Positions 1 through 6,371 of a stretch of 8,412 nt of DNA are shown one piece after another. The notes under the pieces were generated by a model that was given only the letters and a program-made list of their open reading frames with translations, did not search any database and was not told the origin of the DNA. This stretch comes from an uncultured Terrimonas sp. Its GTDB lineage: Bacteria > Bacteroidota > Bacteroidia > Chitinophagales > Chitinophagaceae. A program made the position numbers and the translations under genes. The stretch lies in NCBI GenBank assembly GCA_946886925.1, contig CAMPJQ010000088.1, positions 1-8,412 on the forward strand, given 5' to 3'. Position 1 is the stretch's first letter; each line of letters starts with the position of its first letter.

Positions 1-12
1 GTTCTCCTTTCA

Positions 13-2298
13 TTACTGATAGCTGAAACTGTATGCCAGGCCTACATTGAACGTTCTTAACTGACCCGGCCGGTAAGAAGTGCCATAGGCACTTTTATCT
101 ACCGTGGTTGCGTAAATTGTATTAGCGATATTGAGACAGTTGGTCCACAATTCAAATCCCCCAAAACTATACCCGGCCCTTACATTAAGGATCGTAAAGC
201 CCTTATACTTAGCTGTATTTTGAGGATCCGTATAATAGTTGCTCATGCCCTGCAATTCTGCCGCTATTCTAAGACCTTTGCAATAGTGAGGCTTATAGGT
301 AATTTCACCATTATAAATAAATGCCGGCGCCTGTGCCATCCTGTTGCCCGAGAAATTTTTACCCTGTTGTATATAATCAATGTAGGTATGTTTGGCATAA
401 GAACCTGAAATGCGAATGGCTGCATCTTCCACAATCGTATATTTTAAGTTTGCTTCAATGCCTTTGTGGCTCGTTTTGCCCGTGTTTTGATTTTGATAAA
501 AGCCATCTGCAAGTCTTACGCTTACAATTTCATTTTTGCCGTTCATTTTGTAAATAGAAGCTTCTGCATACGCTTTGCCGTCAGCAAACGAAACCCATCC
601 CCCTGCCTCATAATTTTGATATGAGGCCGCTTTTAGCACAGGTACCTGCACACCGGCATACAGATCTGTAATATTTGGCGGGGCAAAACCTGTGCTGTAG
701 TTGATATACGCACCTTTGTTTTTTCCAAAGTCGTAGGTAATGCCAAGCTTAGGCGTAAAATTATCAAAGTGATCTGTAGCATCTGGTGCACCCGTAAATG
801 CACCGGGTAATAAATGATTATCGAACCGGTAATCTAACCTGTCGTAACGGGCTGCAGCCACCAATTTTAATTTACCGGTTGGTTTATATTCAAACTGCGC
901 ATATACAGCGCTGTTAAAAAGATCAACATTGTAATGGGTGAGCAAACTATCTTTTGCTGTATAGTTATAATAAATTCCGTTGGCATCCCTGTCAATATCC
1001 GTGAACTGTGCATGGTATGCAGCAGGACTGTAATCCGTACTTATCCCAGAGATGAATCTCGCATTTATAGCTTTCAATTCTGTTGTATGCTGCATTACTG
1101 CTCCATAGCTTTTGAAAGCGTCTTCATTGATCTGCCCTTTGGCTTTTGCAGTATTGCCGGCAATATTACTTATTGAATAAAAAGGATTTTGACCAATAGT
1201 GGTGTTCCGGTAAAAAATGGTAAGTGCCGTTTTATTATTGTCATTCCATTCCTTATTCAATGTGGTTCTCAGTCGAAATGCATTTACTTTCCTGTAGGTA
1301 AACCGGTAAAAGCTGATATAATCCTTATTGTAAAAATGGGCGCTGTCTAACCCACCTTTCTGGTCTGTTTTATAGCTGATATAGTCAGCAACGGCAGTCA
1401 GTTTCATTTTGCTGCTAAAACTGTAATCAGTCCTGAATGTTAAAGCTGTTTTTTCAAAATCGTTATGCTCCCCAGGTGATTGATTTTGATGAACATAATA
1501 ACCACCTATATACATGCCGAGCTTTTTATACGTATTGCTCACATTGAAATCCGTACGATTATATCCCCTGCTTCCACTCTCTACCTGGATTTTTCCCGAC
1601 AAAAACGGAGACGGCGCCTGTGTAATAAAATTGATCGCCCCTCCTACTGCCTCACTTCCATACAAAGAAGAAGCCGGGCCTTTGATAACCTCGATCCGCT
1701 GGAGTGATGCCTGGTTAATTTCTATCAGGGCATTGTGATTAAAATCTCCCACCGTTCTGATAGGGATGCCATCTTCGAGGTACAGGAAAAGGTTTTTTGT
1801 GCCCATGGGCTGGCGAACCGCCATGCTGTGCTGCTCATTGCCCAGGTCAACCATAAATACGCCGGGCACTTTATTAACCAGCATATCAAGCCTTGTGGCT
1901 TTTGTATCGTTTATGGCCGATTTTGAAATAACATTAATGGCTACCGGCACTTCGGTTCGGCGTTGAGCATCCCTGCTGCCCGAAACCACGATTTCATTGA
2001 GATTGGTAAACGAAGGAGTAAGTGAAATAAATGTTCCAAAATCCGGTAACGCAATATTTCTGGGCTCATACCCCGCCGAAGTAAACCTGATACTATCCTC
2101 TTTTAAACTGCAATACAATATGAAACTCCCGTCTTTACCTGAAAGGGTACTGGTTTGATTATTTATTCCCGAAACTGTTACGCCCCGTAACGGCTGGTTG
2201 GTTGCCGCATCTATTACTTTTCCTTCTATATTTATTTGAGCGTATGCAACATGGAGTGTTAATATTAACAGCACGGCTAAGCACAATGGCTTATTCAT
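13..2298 (-). CDS. TonB-dependent outer-membrane receptor with N-terminal carboxypeptidase-regulatory-like domain
   Basis: This is an outer-membrane active-transport receptor of 761 residues that would import a scarce ligand using TonB/ExbBD energy. Residues 1-20 form a signal peptide ending AYA before Gln21. Residues about 22-95 match a carboxypeptidase-regulatory-like beta-sandwich (start INIEGKVIDAATNQPLRGV). A TonB-box-like stretch EIVVSGSR lies at 102-109. The plug domain spans about 115-228, with typical LEDGIPI (174-180) and the RIEVIKGPASSLYGSEAVGGAINFIT region (201-226). The rest is a beta-barrel ending in an aromatic-rich strand, AYSFSYQ. The length fits siderophore/cobalamin/copper-type receptors and is short for SusC (about 1000), and no SusD partner is visible. 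The small Cys protein gene lies 75 bases upstream on the same strand, so co-transcription is likely. The ATG at 2298 gives a complete signal peptide. The family is secure; the ligand is unknown. Confidence 0.95.
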   Translation of the reverse strand: MNKPLCLAVLLILTLHVAYAQINIEGKVIDAATNQPLRGVTVSGINNQTSTLSGKDGSFILYCSLKEDSIRFTSAGYEPRNIALPDFGTFISLTPSFTNLNEIVVSGSRDAQRRTEVPVAINVISKSAINDTKATRLDMLVNKVPGVFMVDLGNEQHSMAVRQPMGTKNLFLYLEDGIPIRTVGDFNHNALIEINQASLQRIEVIKGPASSLYGSEAVGGAINFITQAPSPFLSGKIQVESGSRGYNRTDFNVSNTYKKLGMYIGGYYVHQNQSPGEHNDFEKTALTFRTDYSFSSKMKLTAVADYISYKTDQKGGLDSAHFYNKDYISFYRFTYRKVNAFRLRTTLNKEWNDNNKTALTIFYRNTTIGQNPFYSISNIAGNTAKAKGQINEDAFKSYGAVMQHTTELKAINARFISGISTDYSPAAYHAQFTDIDRDANGIYYNYTAKDSLLTHYNVDLFNSAVYAQFEYKPTGKLKLVAAARYDRLDYRFDNHLLPGAFTGAPDATDHFDNFTPKLGITYDFGKNKGAYINYSTGFAPPNITDLYAGVQVPVLKAASYQNYEAGGWVSFADGKAYAEASIYKMNGKNEIVSVRLADGFYQNQNTGKTSHKGIEANLKYTIVEDAAIRISGSYAKHTYIDYIQQGKNFSGNRMAQAPAFIYNGEITYKPHYCKGLRIAAELQGMSNYYTDPQNTAKYKGFTILNVRAGYSFGGFELWTNCLNIANTIYATTVDKSAYGTSYRPGQLRTFNVGLAYSFSYQ

Positions 2299-2373
2299 AC
2301 CAAAGAAAATTTAAGTAAATAATATTTCATCCTTAAGAAAGGACAACTGCAATTTTAAAACCCTGCAATAAGG

Positions 2374-2742
2374 TTATGCCGAAGGGGGATGAAATATGGA
2401 GCGGTGGAAGGACGAAGTAAGCATATCATTTTCAATATGGTACTCTGCTGCAACCAAAAACTGATCATTGGAAAAGTCGGGTGAGCCCGGAAGAAAAAAA
2501 AGTTGCATATCGAATTTCTCCCATTTGGGAACAGGCGCCTGCTGATCCTGCTTCTCCTGCTGGTTTAATTGCTTAGTGAGATAACATTTACCGTTACAAT
2601 GGGCTTGGGGCTTTTCTTTATTGATACAAAGAACCCTGGCTATATAGCTTTTATTAAAAAAATAATCTGCCCGAATTACAAATGAGCTGAATGTTTGTAA
2701 AAAGATAATGGTAAAAAGCAGTATGGTAGTAAAAACCTTCAA
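2374..2742 (-). CDS. Small exported or membrane-anchored Cys-motif protein encoded before the TonB receptor
   Basis: This 122-residue protein has a hydrophobic N-terminus (residues about 2-22, VFTTILLFTIIFLQTF), so it is probably membrane-anchored or exported. Three cysteines follow: Cys39 in VLCINKEKP, and Cys49 and Cys53 in HCNGKCYLTKQL. A polar Gln/Lys-rich linker (about 57-72) and a His-containing tail (HR...FHPPSA) follow. From memory, short proteins with this CINK-CxGKC pattern recur as unnamed genes beside TonB-dependent receptors in Bacteroidota. Metal or heme binding by the Cys/His residues is inference. The start codon is TTG: the frame is open upstream to a stop at 2809-2811 but contains no ATG or GTG there, and the first downstream ATGs would remove both the hydrophobic segment and the Cys motif. 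It lies 75 bases upstream of the receptor gene on the same strand and is probably in one operon with it. Confidence 0.8.
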   Translation of the reverse strand: MKVFTTILLFTIIFLQTFSSFVIRADYFFNKSYIARVLCINKEKPQAHCNGKCYLTKQLNQQEKQDQQAPVPKWEKFDMQLFFLPGSPDFSNDQFLVAAEYHIENDMLTSSFHRSIFHPPSA

Positions 2743-2768
2743 TTGGCTGATATAGTAATCTAATGCTG

Positions 2769-2793
2769 CAAAGATATAACAGGAAAGATCAAA
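2769..2793 (-). promoter_or_regulatory. Candidate Bacteroidota promoter for the small-protein/TonB-receptor operon
   Basis: On the minus strand TATCTTTG (2769-2776) matches the Bacteroidota -7 consensus TAnnTTTG exactly. It would place a transcription start about 20 bases before the TTG codon at 2742. A TTTG (2790-2793) lies upstream, but its spacer is 13 bases, shorter than the usual 19-21, so the -33 element is doubtful. The call rests on the -7 match and its position. Confidence 0.4.
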
Positions 2794-2811
2794 ACTATTT
2801 ATTTTCTTTCA

Positions 2812-2823
2812 TGATCTTGATCA
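2812..2823. promoter_or_regulatory. Palindromic operator-like site upstream of the receptor operon
   Basis: TGATCTTGATCA is a perfect inverted repeat with 5-base arms and a 2-base centre. On the minus strand it sits in TGTGATCAAGATCATGA, which loosely resembles a CRP/FNR-family site (TGTGA-N6-TCACA). It lies about 35-45 bases upstream of the candidate -7 element, a plausible position for an activator or repressor. The regulator cannot be identified, and a 12-base palindrome can arise by chance. Confidence 0.25.
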
Positions 2824-2900
2824 CAATGCCGGCTGTTTAAAATTACTTGGCAGCAAAACAATTGTTCCTACTTACTTCCGGAAGCCAACACTGCAACCTG

Positions 2901-5264
2901 TTATCTCGTTTTTAGCGTTAGAGTTATCAGTTGCTGATTACGCATAACGGCAAGCGGAATTTCACCTGTCCAGTTCAGTGACTGGTAAACATCCATTAGT
3001 TGTTTTACATCTTCAACGTTTTTGTTGCCGGCTGTACGAATAACATCCTTGTTCCGCAGTCCCGATAAAGACAAAAGACTGTTATCTTCTGCCGACATGA
3101 CGATTACTCCGGTTTCATCAGGAAGTCCATAGGCCGAACGATCTCCCAGCCCATCAACAGATTTTACAGAACCTCCCAGGAATGACACTTCCACAGATTT
3201 ATCTTCCAGTCCTGCATCTGTTATCAATACAGGTATCTGCGGCTGTAATGCTATTCTTTTGAGAGAAGGCTTTTTAACCCCGAACGCATCCATCGAAAAA
3301 TTCTTAAACCCGGTTTTAAGCGCGGGGGAATTAGCAGCAACGGAATAATCGCCTTTTGAAGGATCAACGAACAACGGATCTCCTGCCAAACTGTTTTTAT
3401 CCGTTCCGTTGGCTTTTGCATCATTGAGTGCAGCGGTATCGGGAAATAAATTATAATCAATGCGTTTGCCCCAGTCGTTGATTTGTATAGGCGCGTATTT
3501 TTTCATCACGATATTTCTTTCAAAAACATCGCCGCTGTTTTTAAACCACACATGCGGGTGAAAGGAATTATTGATCATAATGTTATTCTCTACTATCCTG
3601 TAAAACCCTTCACGCAGTTTAAGCCCGCCATTTAAGCAAAGATTATTATAGATATGATAGTTGGATGAACCGTCATCAAGGTCAATATCCCAGCCATGAT
3701 CGCAACGGAAGCGGTTGTTGCGGATTATGGTTTGCTTTTGTGCATCAAGTAATATCAGTTCAGGATGAACAGCCACCAGGCTGTCCATATAATTTCTGTT
3801 TGGCGCCCAGAAACGGTCGCGTCCCCACGAATTAAAAGATCCATGATCTCCTGTTTCTCTAACGGTATTGAATACGTCGTTATATTCTATTATATGTCCA
3901 CCGAAACAACCATCGCCGATGTTTATACCGGCGCGTGAGGTATGGTAAATGCTGTTATGACTAACTGTGATGGAAGACGCTGCTTCTATCTCTACGCCGG
4001 TTGCCTGTTTTTCTATATCGCCCAGGTCGTGAAACAGATTGTCGGTAACGATACAATCCTGCGGAAAGCTATTGGTTAACGGCCCAGGTGTTTTATCTAA
4101 CTGGTTAAAAGGAATAAAATTTTCGTACCCAAAAGATGGTGAACGGACAGCTTTTACATCTCCGATAAAGCACACCGCATTAGCGCCCGTATTATAGATA
4201 TGACAACCTGTTACGGTATCCTTTTTATTGTAATTGCTGAACATAATGGCATTGCCGCCAATGCCTTCAAAAACACAGTCTGCTATTTTACAGTTTTCGG
4301 TACCATCTAATAAAACAGCGCCACCCCTGTAAATCGTCCAGTCGCTTCGCAACAGTGGTTCTTTGGTATCCATGAAAGTACGCTCGTTGTGTGCAAAATT
4401 CAGATTAATCAATTGCACATTACGCAAAGGCCGGTCAGCAGTGCCTTTTAGTTCAATGCTGTTCTTAAGGTTTGATACTTCTACTACAGCTTTTGTAATG
4501 TTTACTCCCATTGGAGGATAATAATAAAGCAGGTGCTTTGTTTTATCGAGCCACCATTCACCGGGTGCATCCAATTCTTCAAAAATATTTTCCACAAAGC
4601 GATATTCCTTATGCATTGCATTGGGGCGGTTATTCTGCCATCCGCCTTCCAGTTGTACATTACCTGTACGATCAACGGCGGTTATACGATAATGAAACCC
4701 GCCCCATTCGTATGCATGCAGTGCGTGCACATACCCGCCCACTGGATCGTTCCATCGCTTTACTCTTTCCGGGGCGATGGCGTCTGCCGCTGTACCATGA
4801 AATACCCTTGCAGCAGAATCATAGTTCGGGTATCGCGCCAGTGGTTGCAGCTTTTGATTGATATACAACCTTTCAAAAGAAATACCCGAAGGAACAGAAG
4901 CCACATATATCCTATTTTTATATTGCTTCCATTGAAGCTTCAAGCGTCTGCCCGCGCTGATGGTAACATTTTCGTTGTTGTATGCCCTGATCTGCAACGA
5001 AGCTGGTAAAAAATCCACCGCATTTATTTCAACAGTCTTATTTAGATAATAGGTGCCTGCCCGTAATTCAATGGTTACATTTTTATCCTTGTTTCCGGGT
5101 GAATGATTAACGGCATGCCGGATGGTTTTAAAAGGACGGACAAGGGTGCCGGGATTACTGTCGTTTCCATTGAGAGCAACGTAGTATTTAACCTGTGCCA
5201 TTGCAACTAAGCCTACGCATAAAAAGAACAAACACAAGGCAAATTTTCTTTTTGTCCATTTCAT
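2901..5264 (-). CDS. Secreted right-handed beta-helix protein, GH141-like, with C-terminal PDZ-like domain
   Basis: This 787-residue protein is probably an exported carbohydrate-active enzyme acting in the periplasm or at the cell surface. Residues 1-23 are a signal peptide ending AMA before Gln24. Residues 26-110 open with the beta-helix entry motif YYVALNGNDSNPGT followed by PFKTIRHAV. Residues about 118-250 look like the insertion domain of GH141-type proteins (FERLYINQKLQPLARYPNYD, later DAPGEWWLD and LLYYYPP). Residues about 258-610 are parallel beta-helix coils with recurrent asparagine-rich turns such as IVTDNLFHD and TIIRNNRF. GDPLFVDP (628-635) closes the helix. Residues about 690-787 read as a PDZ-like domain (TGVIVMSAEDNSLLSLSGLRNKDVI, 718-742). 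GH141 members reported in the literature include a fucosidase and a xylanase; the substrate here is unknown, and a lyase or a non-catalytic role is possible. No terminator is evident after the stop. The beta-helix call is strong and the GH141 assignment moderate. Confidence 0.85.
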   Translation of the reverse strand: MKWTKRKFALCLFFLCVGLVAMAQVKYYVALNGNDSNPGTLVRPFKTIRHAVNHSPGNKDKNVTIELRAGTYYLNKTVEINAVDFLPASLQIRAYNNENVTISAGRRLKLQWKQYKNRIYVASVPSGISFERLYINQKLQPLARYPNYDSAARVFHGTAADAIAPERVKRWNDPVGGYVHALHAYEWGGFHYRITAVDRTGNVQLEGGWQNNRPNAMHKEYRFVENIFEELDAPGEWWLDKTKHLLYYYPPMGVNITKAVVEVSNLKNSIELKGTADRPLRNVQLINLNFAHNERTFMDTKEPLLRSDWTIYRGGAVLLDGTENCKIADCVFEGIGGNAIMFSNYNKKDTVTGCHIYNTGANAVCFIGDVKAVRSPSFGYENFIPFNQLDKTPGPLTNSFPQDCIVTDNLFHDLGDIEKQATGVEIEAASSITVSHNSIYHTSRAGINIGDGCFGGHIIEYNDVFNTVRETGDHGSFNSWGRDRFWAPNRNYMDSLVAVHPELILLDAQKQTIIRNNRFRCDHGWDIDLDDGSSNYHIYNNLCLNGGLKLREGFYRIVENNIMINNSFHPHVWFKNSGDVFERNIVMKKYAPIQINDWGKRIDYNLFPDTAALNDAKANGTDKNSLAGDPLFVDPSKGDYSVAANSPALKTGFKNFSMDAFGVKKPSLKRIALQPQIPVLITDAGLEDKSVEVSFLGGSVKSVDGLGDRSAYGLPDETGVIVMSAEDNSLLSLSGLRNKDVIRTAGNKNVEDVKQLMDVYQSLNWTGEIPLAVMRNQQLITLTLKTR

Positions 5265-5300
5265 AACAGGGTAATTTTCCCGAATATTGTTCTGCTAAAA

Positions 5301-5435
5301 TTAATTGTTCCCAGCCAAACGGGGATCAAAATCCTGGGTTACATTATGACGATAAAGTGCCATGCCAGCCCATGAGTAACCGTCCATAAAATTTTCAATT
5401 TGCAGAACGTGAAGGGAAAAATAGCCAAAAGCGGA
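5301..5435 (-). pseudogene. Short coding-like open frame, possible remnant of a gene 3' end
   Basis: The minus strand has an open frame from just after a TGA (5436-5438) to a TAA (5301-5303). It has an internal ATG at 5387 that would give 28 residues, starting MDGYSWAGMALYRHN and ending DPRLAGNN. Upstream of that ATG the frame reads SAFGYFSLHVLQIENF. The residue mix (Trp, His, Gly, Asp, Pro, Arg) looks more like protein than translated A/T-rich spacer. The ending looks like a protein C-terminus. It could be a decayed gene end, a genuine small protein, or chance. I do not recognise a family. It lies between the 75-residue ORF and the beta-helix gene, both on the same strand. Confidence 0.25.
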
Positions 5436-5448
5436 TCAATACCGGCTT
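5429..5448 (-). terminator. Weak hairpin after the 75-residue ORF
   Basis: On the minus strand AAGCCGG and CCGCTT pair around a 7-base loop with one bulged C. This lies about 15-35 bases past the stop of the ORF at 5464-5691, and a T-rich stretch with a broken T-run follows. It is a weak rho-independent terminator candidate. Confidence 0.22.
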
Positions 5449-5463
5449 AAACGCAAAGCATTT

Positions 5464-5691
5464 TTAATTTTCGTAGACCATTACCTTTGCTCTCAACAAT
5501 ATTTTAAGATAACTTTTCAAATGTGTGTCATCATCAACATTATCAATCTTTTCAATATAAAATGGAGTTGACAGAAAGCCTTTATTGTAAAAGGAGGCTT
5601 GTTTTTTATTGTTTATTTCCACACGGTAGTGAGCCTTTTCGGTATTTGTGGTGATATTGCATTCTTTGGTAAAGAAAAAAATTTTGTTCAT
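5464..5691 (-). CDS. Hypothetical 75-residue protein
   Basis: I do not recognise a family. The protein is 75 residues, Lys/Asn/Tyr-rich, with no signal peptide or long hydrophobic segment, so it is probably cytosolic. It opens MNKIFFFTKECNI, has one Cys (11), a middle stretch HYRVEINNKKQASFYNKGF that could form beta strands, an acidic IDNVDDDTHLK segment (49-59), and a probable C-terminal helix (YLKILLRAKVMVY). The ATG at 5691 is preceded by A-rich GGATAAAAA on the minus strand, a common arrangement in Bacteroidota. It is more A/T-rich than its neighbours, which may mean recent acquisition or simply weak constraint. It is divergent from the DUF1801 gene across 173 bases and about 200 bases upstream of the beta-helix gene. 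It could be a spurious ORF. Confidence 0.5.
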   Translation of the reverse strand: MNKIFFFTKECNITTNTEKAHYRVEINNKKQASFYNKGFLSTPFYIEKIDNVDDDTHLKSYLKILLRAKVMVYEN

Positions 5692-5864
5692 TTTTTATCC
5701 GGCTATTGAAGTGTATCCGCTATAACGAAAAACAGGGTATCATAATTGGTGTCTTATGATAAATAAGTTTAGCCAGCCCGTTTTCCGCTACCATAGGAAT
5801 ACGGGGAAATTCACTATAATCAAGGCTAACTGCCCATTTATACTGCCCAACAAATTTTTACTAT

Positions 5865-6236
5865 ATGCAAAAAAACAAACCCACAACTGTCGGCGAGTAT
5901 ATTGCAGCCGCTCCCAGGCAAGCACAGGAGAAATTAAATGAGTTGCGTTCTATTTTAAAAAAGGTGGTTCCCGATGCAACCGAAAGCCTGAAATGGGGCA
6001 CCCCGGTTTTCGAGGAGAAGCGGATCCTTTTTGCTTATGCAGCATTTAAAACGCATCTGAATTTTATGCCAACTCCTGCAGCTATAACTGCATTTAAGGA
6101 AGATCTGGATCAATATGCGACAGGTAAAGGATCGGTTCAATTTCCATACGATAAAAAACTTCCAAAAACGCTTATACGCAAAATTGCTGTCTACCGTGCC
6201 AGGGATGTAAGAGAAAACGATGCAAAATGGATGTAG
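5865..6236 (+). CDS. DUF1801 / YdhG-like protein
   Basis: This 123-residue protein fits the DUF1801 (YdhG/COG5646-type) family of small cytosolic alpha/beta proteins. It has an N-terminal helical part (TVGEYIAAAPRQAQEKLNELRSILKKVVPDA, about 8-38). The core follows as SLKWGTPVFEEKRILFAYAAFKTHLNFMPTP (41-71), a two-helix stretch FKEDLDQY, then GSVQFPYDKKLPKTLIRKIAVYRARD (89-114). The W-G-x-P-x-F motif, the H-L-N-F-x-P strand and the Q-F-P strand are the family landmarks. The B. subtilis relative has been described as an iron chaperone (Fra); applying that role here is inference, and other members have no known function. The ATG at 5865 matches the expected family N-terminus, and no Shine-Dalgarno site precedes it. 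No signal peptide is seen. It converges with the lipoprotein gene and shares a terminator hairpin with it. Confidence 0.87.
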   Translation: MQKNKPTTVGEYIAAAPRQAQEKLNELRSILKKVVPDATESLKWGTPVFEEKRILFAYAAFKTHLNFMPTPAAITAFKEDLDQYATGKGSVQFPYDKKLPKTLIRKIAVYRARDVRENDAKWM

Positions 6237-6280
6237 CGTATTTGATTGCCGTATCTCAAAAACAATAGTCAAGGTATTAC

Positions 6281-6318
6281 TAAAGGGCCCGTCTCAAAAA
6301 TTTGAGACAGGCTCTTTA
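6281..6318. terminator. Bidirectional terminator hairpin between convergent genes
   Basis: A long imperfect inverted repeat is present. GTCTCAAA (6291-6298) pairs with TTTGAGAC (6301-6308), and after one C/A mismatch TAAAGGGCC (6281-6289) pairs with GGCTCTTTA (6310-6318), including one G-T wobble. It sits 45 bases after the plus-strand stop at 6236 and 54 bases after the minus-strand stop at 6372, and each arm ends in an A/T tract. This is what a shared terminator looks like. A mobile-element end is a less likely alternative. Confidence 0.7.
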
Positions 6319-6371
6319 GGTTGGAAAGCATTGATTATATCAACAGATCAATGCAACCCACTGATCGGGTT

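Noticed and set aside
2875..2884. Perfect palindrome CTTCCGGAAG after the beta-helix gene stop
   Set aside because: It has no loop and no following T-run, so it is not a convincing terminator, and a single 10-base palindrome is weak evidence for an operator.
4533..5009. Plus-strand open frame of 158 codons
   Set aside because: It lies wholly antisense to the well-supported beta-helix gene and has no recognisable domains.
5955..6272. Minus-strand open frame opposite the DUF1801 gene
   Set aside because: It is antisense to a gene with clear family motifs, and its translation is Cys/Phe/Ser-rich with no family likeness.
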